From Thermoplasmata archaeon (GTDB taxonomy: Archaea; Thermoplasmatota; Thermoplasmata; Thermoplasmatales; B87-G9), in assembly GCA_003649695.1 (NCBI GenBank), contig QMSR01000045.1:1-7261 (forward strand): a stretch of 7,261 nucleotides of DNA, given 5' to 3'. A program made the position numbers and the translations under genes. The stretch's first letter is position 1. Each line of letters begins with the position of its first letter. Positions 1 through 6,919 of the stretch are shown piece after piece. Below the pieces are notes generated by a model that saw nothing but the letters and a program-made list of their open reading frames with translations, made no database searches and was not told the origin of the DNA.

Positions 1-1
1 A

Positions 2-523
2 AACGCCCATGTCGGCCTGATCCCCGATGACCGAATTCCGTTGCTCAGGGGCGCAGTGGACGTGATCAGTCTGGACATCCCGCCCTCCGATAGGGTAATC
101 AATGAAATCTACGGCCTGAGCCGCAGTATTGGGGATTACCTAACTCTCTTCCAGAAACTCTCCGAGCACTATAGGGTGGTCCCGCACATCACCGCGCTGC
201 TCTACTATGGAAGGAGCTCGGGGGAGTACAGGGTGATCGGGGAGCTCGCAGAGAGGGGCGTTGCTAAGCTCATCATCAACGTCTTCATGCCCCTCCCCGG
301 GACTCCGATGCGCGATGTCCAGCCGAACATCGAGGAGGCCGTGGACGTCATACGATTCGCCAGGAGGCACGACTGGGAGCTCGTACTGGGCTGCATGAGG
401 CCCAGGGAGAGGAGGCTTGAGCTGGCGGCCATCCAGCTCGGCTTCGACGGGATAGTGCAACCATCGAGAAAGGTAGAAAAGATGTTTGATGGAGAGGTCA
501 AAAACTATTGTTGTGCACTCTGA
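2..523 (+). CDS. Radical SAM protein, biotin-synthase-like (C-terminal part; 5' end outside window)
   Basis: The frame is open from the left edge and ends at TGA 521-523, giving 173 codons of a gene that starts upstream. The visible part looks like the second half of a radical SAM TIM barrel. It has a VISLDIPPS strand, then VPHITALLYYG, a GE-containing helix, and the IINVFMPLPGTPM loop that resembles the mP-PGTP segment of BioB/HydE-type enzymes. Next come LGCMRPRERR and GFDGIVQPS, and the protein ends in a cysteine pair, CCAL. The CxxxCxxC cluster motif that would prove the family should lie upstream, outside the window. The best match I can name from memory is the archaeal 'biotin synthase homologue' group (COG1856-like). 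A role in lipoyl synthesis (LipS-type) is possible but is only inference. The gene converges with rad50 and its last 19 bp overlap the rad50 3' end. It is probably unrelated to DNA repair. Confidence 0.8.
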   Translation, partial: NAHVGLIPDDRIPLLRGAVDVISLDIPPSDRVINEIYGLSRSIGDYLTLFQKLSEHYRVVPHITALLYYGRSSGEYRVIGELAERGVAKLIINVFMPLPGTPMRDVQPNIEEAVDVIRFARRHDWELVLGCMRPRERRLELAAIQLGFDGIVQPSRKVEKMFDGEVKNYCCAL

Positions 524-3159
524 ACGGAGACCCTTGAGACTTCCCCCACCTTCTCGACCATGAAAACCTTTTCGGCAACCTCCACGAAATCCTTGTAGTG
601 GCTGACGATGATCATCTGCGGAATTTCCCCTCTCACCATTTTGTAATAGAACTCCCTCAGGGCCTCGATGACCTTCGCCCTGTGCTCGTCGTCCAAGTGT
701 GTGGTGGGCTCGTCCAGGATCAGGGGGAGGGGCTCCTGCAGGCCGGAGGATCCCGCGCCCCCCAAAACCTGGAGGAGTGCAAGGCGGAAGGCCAGCGCCA
801 CCAAGACCTTCTCGCCGCCGCTGAGCTCCTTGAAACCCACCGTCGATCCCTCGGGCGTGCTCAGCCTGAGATCCAAAGTCCCGTCCAGTTCCACATCCAA
901 AAAATTCAGAGCCAGCTTGCTCAGCAGCCTGGGGAGCTGTCCCCTCAAGAACGACAGCACCCTCTCGTTGTACCTTTCTTTGATCTTACCCTTGAGGAGC
1001 TCCTTTATTTCATCTATTATGCCGATCGCCCTCTTGAGCTTCTCCATGTATTTGACCTGAGCCTCGAAATCCCGAATGTTTTTGTTCGCCCACTCTAGCT
1101 CGCCCTCAATCCTCTTGAGAGAAGCCTCAATACGCGTTTTTTCCCTGTCTAAATCTTCCCTCTGCCGTTCGAGCTCCCCATACTCCCTCTCGAGATCCTC
1201 CAGATCCCTGGTTTTCTCCTGCAGTTCTCTAATTTCTCCGTTTAGGACCTCGACGTTGGTTCTCAGTCTCTCCGCTGACCTCCTCAGTTCCTCCAGGCGT
1301 CCCTGCTTGGCCTTCAGCCTCGAGAGCATATCCTTATCCTCCATGTACTTCCGGAAGGCTTCCTCCAGCTCCCTCAGCAGCTCATCGGTGAAAATAGGCA
1401 GTTCCCCAAAGCTCCTCAAGTACTCTTTGATCAGCTCTTCCTTCTGCCTAACCTTTTCAGTCGCCTCGAACTCCCTCAGCGCCTCCTCAGGGGGCTTGCC
1501 TGATGTCAGCTCGTCGAGCATCCCTTTTAGTTTGGTGAATCTATCCCTTTTCTCCTCCAACTTTTCCAATCTCCTCTCCAACATCTCTCTCTTCTTCTGG
1601 GCCTCCTCCAGGCTTAGCTCAAACCCCTCCAGCTTCCCCGTTAAATCCTTGAGCTCGGACCTCTTCTCCGTCAGTTCTTCCAAAATCCGACTACGCTCTT
1701 GCAGCTCACTCTGGAGCTTCTCGAGTTCACGGCACTTGCTGTTTAGCTGCTCGATCTCCGATTCGAGGCGTCGGAGCTCTTCATTAATTCTCCCAATCTC
1801 CTCCCTTTTCTTCTCTATGAGCTCCAGTCTTTTGGCCTCGTCCAGGGGCCTTCCGCAGGTCGGACAGACCCCCTTCGCCGACTCGAGGAGCTTCAACTCC
1901 TCCTCCAGCATCCGGAGTTTTCCCTCCTCGACTCCCTTTCTGTTCTTGAGCTTATCCAGCTCCTCCTTGATCTGCTCGAGGAGACTTGAGACCTCCCCGA
2001 GATCCCCCTCCGGGAGCTTCTTGAGCTCCTCCTCCAGCATCCTGATTTCGTTGTCCAGCTTCTGAATCCTGGACCTAAAGAGCTTTATGTCACCCGTCAA
2101 TTCGGATAGATGCTCAAGCAAGCTTTCCCTCTCCCGGCGAACGGACTCGTACTCCTCAACCTGCCTCCCAAGGGAGGATATTTCATCCAATAATTTTAAT
2201 AATTTATTTCTTTTATTTAGATTTTCCTCTATTTCTTTTTGGATATCAATGATTTTTCTCACGAGGTCGACCTTTTTCTTTATTCCCTCCTTTTCGCTCA
2301 CCCTCTTTTCGAGACCCTCAAGGTCGGCCAGCTCCTCTGAAAGGCGCTTCATTTCCTCCTCCTTCTCCCTCAGTTCCCTGATCGTTTCCTGGAGAACCCT
2401 CATCCTCTCGTCCAGCCGAGTCTTGGCTTTCCTGCCTTCTTCGACCTTGGGCTTAATCTCCGAAAGGGCTTCCACAACCTCCCGCAGTTTTTCCGACACT
2501 TCCCTGAGGCGGCCCTCCAGTTCCCTTTTCTCCCCCTCGAGTTGGGCTTTGCGTTTCCTCTCATCTTCCAGCTTTTTCTTCATAGCATCCAAATTTTCCG
2601 TTTTATCCCTGAAACTCTTCCATAGTTCGTGCAGTTGTTCGTAAAGTTGATCGATGTCGGAAATTCCTATGAGCTTGGAGAAGAGTTGTTTCCTCTCCGC
2701 CGGACTCCTCTCTAGGATGGTTCCGATCTCGCCCTGCTGGACGAACACGGAGGAGATGAATACTTTGTCGCTCACCCCGAGAAGTCTATTGATCTCCTCG
2801 TTGACGTTCTCGGATCCCTCGTAAAGTATCCTCCCCGTGAGGTCGTCCCTAAGGTAGCACCTCACAGTTTTGGGGGGCTCCGAGTACACCACCCTTCGGA
2901 GAACAGAGTAGTACCTCCCGCCTATCTCAAATGTGAGCTCAACCTCCATTTCCCTCTGGGGATGGCCCCTGCTCCTCCTGAACACCGATTTCAATCTACC
3001 CCTAAGTGTCCTCCCGTAAAGGGCGTAGTAGATGGCCTCCAGGATGGAGCTTTTCCCGGACCCGTTGTTTCCTATGATCACGTTTATACTGGGATCGAAG
3101 TCGAGGCTGCTGTTGCCGTGCGAGAGGAAGTTCCTTAGCCTAATCTTCTTTATCCTCAC
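505..3159 (-). CDS. rad50: Rad50 SMC-like ATPase of the Mre11-Rad50 complex
   Basis: An 884-residue ATPase, close to the usual length of archaeal Rad50. It dimerises on ATP, tethers DNA ends and gates the Mre11 nuclease. The N-terminal lobe has Walker A GNNGSGKSS at 30-38 and the Q-loop FVQQGE at 139-144. A long Glu/Lys/Leu-rich coiled coil runs from about 175 to 725, split near its middle by the zinc hook CPTCGRPL (Cys432 and Cys435, DNA 1855-1866). The C-terminal lobe has signature KELSGGEK at 777-784, Walker B LILDEPTTHLD at 813-823 (Asp816, Glu817) and switch histidine His854 in IIVSH. The start is GTG 3159-3157. It gives the typical MRIKKIRLRNFLSHG opening and lies 20 nt inside the end of mre11, so the two are probably translationally coupled, with purine-rich GGAGTGGATGGAGC just upstream. 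Its TAG stop lies inside the 3' end of the convergent radical SAM gene. Residues 301-327 are encoded by an unusually AT-rich patch. Confidence 0.97.
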   Translation of the reverse strand: MRIKKIRLRNFLSHGNSSLDFDPSINVIIGNNGSGKSSILEAIYYALYGRTLRGRLKSVFRRSRGHPQREMEVELTFEIGGRYYSVLRRVVYSEPPKTVRCYLRDDLTGRILYEGSENVNEEINRLLGVSDKVFISSVFVQQGEIGTILERSPAERKQLFSKLIGISDIDQLYEQLHELWKSFRDKTENLDAMKKKLEDERKRKAQLEGEKRELEGRLREVSEKLREVVEALSEIKPKVEEGRKAKTRLDERMRVLQETIRELREKEEEMKRLSEELADLEGLEKRVSEKEGIKKKVDLVRKIIDIQKEIEENLNKRNKLLKLLDEISSLGRQVEEYESVRRERESLLEHLSELTGDIKLFRSRIQKLDNEIRMLEEELKKLPEGDLGEVSSLLEQIKEELDKLKNRKGVEEGKLRMLEEELKLLESAKGVCPTCGRPLDEAKRLELIEKKREEIGRINEELRRLESEIEQLNSKCRELEKLQSELQERSRILEELTEKRSELKDLTGKLEGFELSLEEAQKKREMLERRLEKLEEKRDRFTKLKGMLDELTSGKPPEEALREFEATEKVRQKEELIKEYLRSFGELPIFTDELLRELEEAFRKYMEDKDMLSRLKAKQGRLEELRRSAERLRTNVEVLNGEIRELQEKTRDLEDLEREYGELERQREDLDREKTRIEASLKRIEGELEWANKNIRDFEAQVKYMEKLKRAIGIIDEIKELLKGKIKERYNERVLSFLRGQLPRLLSKLALNFLDVELDGTLDLRLSTPEGSTVGFKELSGGEKVLVALAFRLALLQVLGGAGSSGLQEPLPLILDEPTTHLDDEHRAKVIEALREFYYKMVRGEIPQMIIVSHYKDFVEVAEKVFMVEKVGEVSRVSVQSAQQ

Positions 3160-4324
3160 GCTCCATCCACTCCAGAATCCTCTTCTCCAGCTCCTTCACA
3201 GCCCTTTCCTTTTCCATATCACTTTTACTGATGCTTAGGAGTTTGATAATTAGGTCTGCCTTGTCCCCGGCGATCTCCCTTATGACCTCCTCTAGGGCGA
3301 CCTTCTTGGGTTCACCAGTCAAACCTCCACCGCTCTCCTCCTCAAACTTCTCAAAGTAAACCCTAATCGACAACACTCTATTATCCTCGGGCCTGAAGGG
3401 CGTCGTGTTCCTGATCTCATCCATCAAAGAAGCGTATCTGCTCTTGGGCATCTTAGCAGGGACGATGATGTGGATGATGGGCTTCTCCCGGCAAGAGGCT
3501 ACGAACGCCTTCATATCCTCAATGCTGTCCTCGCCCAGCCTAAATTCCCCCTGGGGCCTCACCCTTTCGAGCTTCACGAACTGCGTCTCTACGAAGTCGC
3601 CCTCAAGATCCACGATATAGAATCCCTTATTTCCGCCGTTCCACTCGTCCTTCCTCAGCGCCTCTATGGACCCAGGGTACACGAGCTTGCCCGCATTCCA
3701 CCGCATTTCATGGGCATTGTGAATGTGGCCCATGGCCACGTAATCAACGTCCCTCGGGATCAGCCCCATTGGAATGGCGGTCGCGTCAAATGGCCACTTC
3801 TCCTTGATCGCCTGGTGGAGCACCAGAACTTTGTACCTATGCCCCTTAAGGTACCTTTCCGCCTCCTTGAGCGCCACTGCGATGTGCTCCTTCCTACCCG
3901 ACTTCCTCGCGACTAGGCCCGTGACGACCAAATCATTCTCTTTGTCATGGTAGTACCTTTGAGCGATGATCTCCAAGGAGGACTTCGGCTTGGGGGCTGC
4001 CTCGAGAAGGAGGAAGTCCTCCGGGTCAATGTCGGCGGTCGGAGGTATGTCGAACATTTTTGGGATGTCGTGGTCCCCGAGTATTCCCATGACCCTGACC
4101 CCCTTCTCCCTCAGCTTCTTCAAATTTTTTCGGAAGTGCCTCCTCGCGGCGTTCTTGGGCACGCTTTTATCGAAAATGTCCCCGGCCAGGATGAGGACCT
4201 CAGCCCTTTCCTCTATGACCTTCTCGACCATCTCCTCAAATACATTGTAGATGTCGATCTCCCTCGCGGGAATGCTATAGGGCATGGCCCCAAGGTGAAG
4301 ATCAGCAGCATGGGCCAACCTCAA
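3140..4324 (-). CDS. mre11: Mre11 metallophosphoesterase nuclease of the Mre11-Rad50 complex
   Basis: A 394-residue Mn-dependent exo/endonuclease that works with Rad50 to open and process DNA ends. The calcineurin-like phosphoesterase motifs are in order: DLH (Asp8, His10), AGDIFD (Asp49), GDHD at 83-86 (His85), VLHQ (His170) and GHIH (His200, His202), followed by YPGSIEALRKDEW. Positions 8, 10, 49 and 85 line up with the numbering I recall for Pyrococcus furiosus Mre11. The third motif is normally GNHD; here Asn84 is Asp (codon GAC), a substitution at a metal-ligand position. Residues about 255-325 would be the capping domain. The charged helical tail 338-394 fits the Rad50-binding helix-loop-helix. 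The start is TTG 4324-4322, chosen because GGAGGTG lies 8 nt upstream and the protein then begins MRLAHAADLHLG like the family. It lies 48 nt after herA and overlaps rad50 by 20 nt. Confidence 0.95.
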   Translation of the reverse strand: MRLAHAADLHLGAMPYSIPAREIDIYNVFEEMVEKVIEERAEVLILAGDIFDKSVPKNAARRHFRKNLKKLREKGVRVMGILGDHDIPKMFDIPPTADIDPEDFLLLEAAPKPKSSLEIIAQRYYHDKENDLVVTGLVARKSGRKEHIAVALKEAERYLKGHRYKVLVLHQAIKEKWPFDATAIPMGLIPRDVDYVAMGHIHNAHEMRWNAGKLVYPGSIEALRKDEWNGGNKGFYIVDLEGDFVETQFVKLERVRPQGEFRLGEDSIEDMKAFVASCREKPIIHIIVPAKMPKSRYASLMDEIRNTTPFRPEDNRVLSIRVYFEKFEEESGGGLTGEPKKVALEEVIREIAGDKADLIIKLLSISKSDMEKERAVKELEKRILEWMEREDKED

Positions 4325-4332
4325 AATGGGTC

Positions 4333-4339
4333 CACCTCC
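4333..4339 (-). promoter_or_regulatory. Shine-Dalgarno site of mre11
   Basis: The minus strand reads GGAGGTG, a near-perfect anti-16S match, with an 8-nt spacer to TTG 4324-4322. It is the strongest ribosome-binding site in the window and it decides the non-ATG start of mre11. No ATG or GTG in the same frame offers a better alternative between here and the end of herA. Confidence 0.8.
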
Positions 4340-4360
4340 GTTGAGCTTAACGTATACAAC

Positions 4361-4370
4361 TTTTAATAAA
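4361..4370 (-). promoter_or_regulatory. Possible internal TATA box for mre11-rad50
   Basis: The minus strand reads TTTATTAAAA just after the herA stop, in the only real gap of the operon. Archaeal transcription usually starts about 25 nt downstream of the TATA centre. That would put the start near 4341, immediately before the mre11 Shine-Dalgarno site and leaving it intact. The match to the TTTATATA-type consensus is partial, and stop-codon regions are often AT-rich, so this is a suggestion from position and composition only. Confidence 0.35.
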
Positions 4371-4372
4371 CA

Positions 4373-5893
4373 TTACAAGAGAATTGAGTCATCCTTTACC
4401 CCTTCTTCCTCCCTCCCATCCCACTCGCCCACGATGTCCGGGTCCGAGGAGGAGAGCAGACCCTCCACCTTCCTGATCTTGGCGAAGAACGGGAACGGGA
4501 CGAAGGGGCCTATCAGGAGTGCCTCCCCGGGATTCAGGGAGCTAAGGGACTCCACCATCGCCTCGTCCACCTGGTCGGATGCCTCGGCCACCGCGTTCTT
4601 GTCCTTCTTGGAGATCATCCTCAAGGCAATTATGCTGTTCATCTGCGAGAGCACGTCCTGATCCATGCTGCTGGGCCTCTGCGAGACGAGTGCAAGGCCC
4701 ACCCCGAACTTCCTGCCCTCCCTAGCGATCCTAATTACGGCGTCCTTCGTCATGGTCTTCCTCTTGCTGTCCACCAGAATATGCGCTTCCTCTAGGATCA
4801 CGAAGATAGGCTTCTTTAGGACACGGTCGGAACTGGTATGGTGATCCTCTTTCGTTAAAAAGTAGGCTTTCCTGGCGAGGAGGATATCCGAGAGCAGCGT
4901 GCCTACGAAGACGTCGATGACGTAGTCAGGTAGCAGGCCAACCCTCACAATGTTCACCATCTCCTCCTGGATCATGTCTATGACTTTGGATGCCCGATCG
5001 TTCAGGATGGATTTGTGCCTCTTCAGGAAGTAGTCAATCCTGTTCTTGAGGCCGTAAATAGAGTCCTTCTTTCCCTTGAATCTATCATATACCTCATTTA
5101 GCTCCTCCGGGAACCCCTCCCCTTTCGCCATATCCTCCAGTATCTTCGACATTATCTGGAGGAGCGGCTTATCTCGACTCTTCAGGTACTCGTAGATTTG
5201 ATGGAAGAGGGTCCTCTGGTTCGTGGCGTTTGGGTTCAGCCCGATGATCTCTATGAGCTTTTCCGGCTCTATCTGTCTTGGGTTCAGCTTGGGGTCGATG
5301 ACGAACGCCGGTGCATCCCCGAAGCGATTGCCGGTGACGACGTATTCGTTGTGAAAGTCCAGTATGACGACCGTTCCCCCCATCTTGCCCAGCTCAGAAG
5401 CGAGGAGGGCAACGGTGTTGGACTTCCCCCCTCCGGTCATAGAGAGGATCGCCAGGTGCCTCGCGACCATCCTGTTCACGTCGATCTTCACCTTGATGGA
5501 GGGGTCCGATAGAACGTGGCCTATCTCCAGATGGCCCTTCTGCAGTATGGAGGATATCTCTGCGGGCCTCGCCTTCCTGACCTCGCTCAGGACGGAGATG
5601 GGCCTCTTGGGCAGGCCGCCTAGCTTACCATCCTTTATGACGCCGAGGACGCGGATCATTGCTATGCTGAAGGCTCCCATCTCCCTCTCCTTCGCGAGCT
5701 GCTCCACAGCCTCCTGGCTCAAGATGCCCTCGCTCGCGATCCTGTGGCCGGACTCCATGTGGTCCACGATCCCCATGGCCCTCAGGTCCCCGTCCTCTAG
5801 GACCACGAAGTCCCCAAGGCGGATGCCCGAGTCCCTCCTCAGGAGAACCTCGACCCTGTCGACAGTCGCCCTCCCAATCACATACCCGCTCAT
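4373..5893 (-). CDS. herA: HerA hexameric DNA translocase/helicase
   Basis: A 506-residue FtsK/HerA-type ATPase, a typical length for archaeal HerA. The family forms a hexameric ring that pumps duplex DNA and activates NurA during end resection. The N-terminal ~90 residues (GYVIGRATVDRVEVL, then LGDFVVLEDG) form the HAS-barrel that docks NurA. Walker A is SMTGGGKSNT at 151-160 (Lys157), followed by VVILDFHNEY at 175-184. A helical insertion covers about 205-330. Walker B is FVILEEAH at 364-371, with paired Glu368/Glu369. Then come REGRKFGVG at 391-399 and SQRPSSMDQDVLSQMNS at 404-420, where Arg394 and Arg406 are candidate trans-acting/sensor arginines. GEALLIGPFVPFP closes the core and the tail is acidic. 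The start ATG 5893-5891 overlaps the nurA TGA (ATGA), with GGAG 8 nt upstream inside a GGGAGGGAG run. This indicates coupled, probably stoichiometric, translation with nurA. Confidence 0.97.
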   Translation of the reverse strand: MSGYVIGRATVDRVEVLLRRDSGIRLGDFVVLEDGDLRAMGIVDHMESGHRIASEGILSQEAVEQLAKEREMGAFSIAMIRVLGVIKDGKLGGLPKRPISVLSEVRKARPAEISSILQKGHLEIGHVLSDPSIKVKIDVNRMVARHLAILSMTGGGKSNTVALLASELGKMGGTVVILDFHNEYVVTGNRFGDAPAFVIDPKLNPRQIEPEKLIEIIGLNPNATNQRTLFHQIYEYLKSRDKPLLQIMSKILEDMAKGEGFPEELNEVYDRFKGKKDSIYGLKNRIDYFLKRHKSILNDRASKVIDMIQEEMVNIVRVGLLPDYVIDVFVGTLLSDILLARKAYFLTKEDHHTSSDRVLKKPIFVILEEAHILVDSKRKTMTKDAVIRIAREGRKFGVGLALVSQRPSSMDQDVLSQMNSIIALRMISKKDKNAVAEASDQVDEAMVESLSSLNPGEALLIGPFVPFPFFAKIRKVEGLLSSSDPDIVGEWDGREEEGVKDDSILL

Positions 5894-6882
5894 AGCAACA
5901 TCTCCCTCCCACTTGGCAAATGTTCTACCCCGAGCAACTTCATAACCCTATCGAGATCTGCCTTCGTAACCCTCACGTCCTTGTCTACCCTGGCGAGCCA
6001 GTAGGGGTAGCCGTCCATGTGCCTGCCCCTGAGAATGGGAAAGAGCTCCTCCATCCTCCAGGAACCCGGTGGATACTCGACGCGCAGTATTGGGCCCCTA
6101 GGCCTCAGCCTTACGTAGGACACCATTATGTCCCCAATGCCTCCCTGGACCCCAGGGAAGTCGACCCTGTGGGGGCCCCTGGGGTCGGAGTATCCCGGTG
6201 GCGGATTGAGTATGTATAACATAGATATGTCGCTCATGTACATGTCCCCGCCGAGCAGCTCCCTAACCAAACGGTTGTCTACGGTGGTCTTGCTTATGTA
6301 GACGCACCCCTTCCTCCTAGCCACCTCCCTGAGTAAGAAGAGCTTTTCGGCAAACTCGAACTCCGTGTAGCACTCCTTGTTGCCGACGCCACACAGGTCG
6401 AAATCCCCGCTCTGGGAGTAAATGGGGACCGAGAGGAGGTCGTCCAGATCCAGCCCGTCAAGGGAGAAACTCAGCTTACCCCACCTGGGCTTGGAGACGT
6501 CGCTCTCGAAGGAGCCGTCGACAAGGATGAGGTCCTCGACCCCCCTGTTCAGGAGGTCTAGGACTACCTTAGTCTTCAGTATCACATCGAAGTTCGTTAT
6601 CCTCACCTCCGGGTGACCCGGAGGGATGATGAAGTCGACGAAGATCCTCTGGGCCAGGAGCTCACCCCTGCCCATCGCCCCGGCGTTGACCACGGCCAGG
6701 ATGTTTCCCCTGATGGGCCAGTGGTTCCTGCCCGCATCGACCCCTATGTGCTCCTCCGGCCGCGCTTCATCTGAAACATTCCAGAATTTGTCTAATTCGA
6801 CATCCAGATTTTCACGTTTCGAAATTTTGGACCTAATCTCCTCCTTTCGGGTAATTACCTCACCAAAAACCTTATCCAACAT
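5890..6882 (-). CDS. nurA: NurA 5'-3' nuclease, partner of HerA
   Basis: A 330-residue NurA nuclease with an RNase H-like core. In the family it degrades the 5' strand at breaks inside the HerA ring. Visible motifs are GVDAG (Asp49, motif I catalytic aspartate), LVDGSF (Asp122), YISKTTVDNRL at 195-205, YVRLRPRGPILRVEYP at 256-271 and GYPYWLARVDKDVRVTK at 291-307. The last is the conserved C-terminal GYP...L segment, though the histidine often seen there is not obvious. I chose ATG 6882-6880. The frame stays open much further upstream, but that extension is antisense to the divergent gene and is low-complexity Ser/Pro/Thr. The chosen start also leaves about 48 residues before motif I, as in other NurA proteins. 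Codons 1-37 are AT-rich compared with the rest. The gene heads the operon and its stop overlaps the herA start. Confidence 0.92.
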   Translation of the reverse strand: MLDKVFGEVITRKEEIRSKISKRENLDVELDKFWNVSDEARPEEHIGVDAGRNHWPIRGNILAVVNAGAMGRGELLAQRIFVDFIIPPGHPEVRITNFDVILKTKVVLDLLNRGVEDLILVDGSFESDVSKPRWGKLSFSLDGLDLDDLLSVPIYSQSGDFDLCGVGNKECYTEFEFAEKLFLLREVARRKGCVYISKTTVDNRLVRELLGGDMYMSDISMLYILNPPPGYSDPRGPHRVDFPGVQGGIGDIMVSYVRLRPRGPILRVEYPPGSWRMEELFPILRGRHMDGYPYWLARVDKDVRVTKADLDRVMKLLGVEHLPSGREMLL

Positions 6883-6907
6883 ACCCTTCCGACTAACTCG
6901 GGAAATT

Positions 6908-6915
6908 GATAAAAA
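6908..6915 (-). promoter_or_regulatory. Probable TATA box of the nurA-herA-mre11-rad50 operon
   Basis: The minus strand reads TTTTTATC, centred about 30 nt upstream of the nurA ATG. With the usual ~25-nt spacing, transcription would start around 6887, leaving a leader of only about 5 nt. nurA would then be translated from an essentially leaderless mRNA, which fits the lack of a correctly spaced Shine-Dalgarno. The purine run GGAAGGG ends only 1 nt before the ATG, too close to act. The call rests on position and AT content in a GC-rich setting. Confidence 0.45.
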
Positions 6916-6919
6916 CGTT

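Noticed and set aside
140..460. Minus-strand frames opposite the radical SAM gene (140-460, 205-501)
   Set aside because: The plus strand gives a coherent radical SAM C-terminus, and the minus frames have no recognisable features.
598..1098. Plus-strand frames at 598-1098 and 668-1060
   Set aside because: They lie antisense to the rad50 C-terminal ATPase lobe, with no recognisable domain or ribosome-binding site.
1076..2065. Plus-strand open frame of 329 codons inside rad50
   Set aside because: It is very Ser/Leu/Phe-rich, the mirror of Glu/Lys/Arg-rich coiled-coil codons on the other strand. It has no domain, and rad50 in antisense is complete with all motifs. The same holds for the frame at 2087-2644.
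3470..4366. Plus-strand frames opposite mre11 (3470-3916, 3947-4366, 3966-4250)
   Set aside because: Shadows of mre11 codons: no motifs, no start signals, and mutually overlapping.
5364..5945. Plus-strand frame of 193 codons opposite the herA N-terminus
   Set aside because: It is composition-driven, without motifs. The herA HAS-barrel and Walker A are encoded on the other strand. The minus-strand frame at 5625-5912 is likewise an out-of-frame Gly/Arg-rich shadow of herA.
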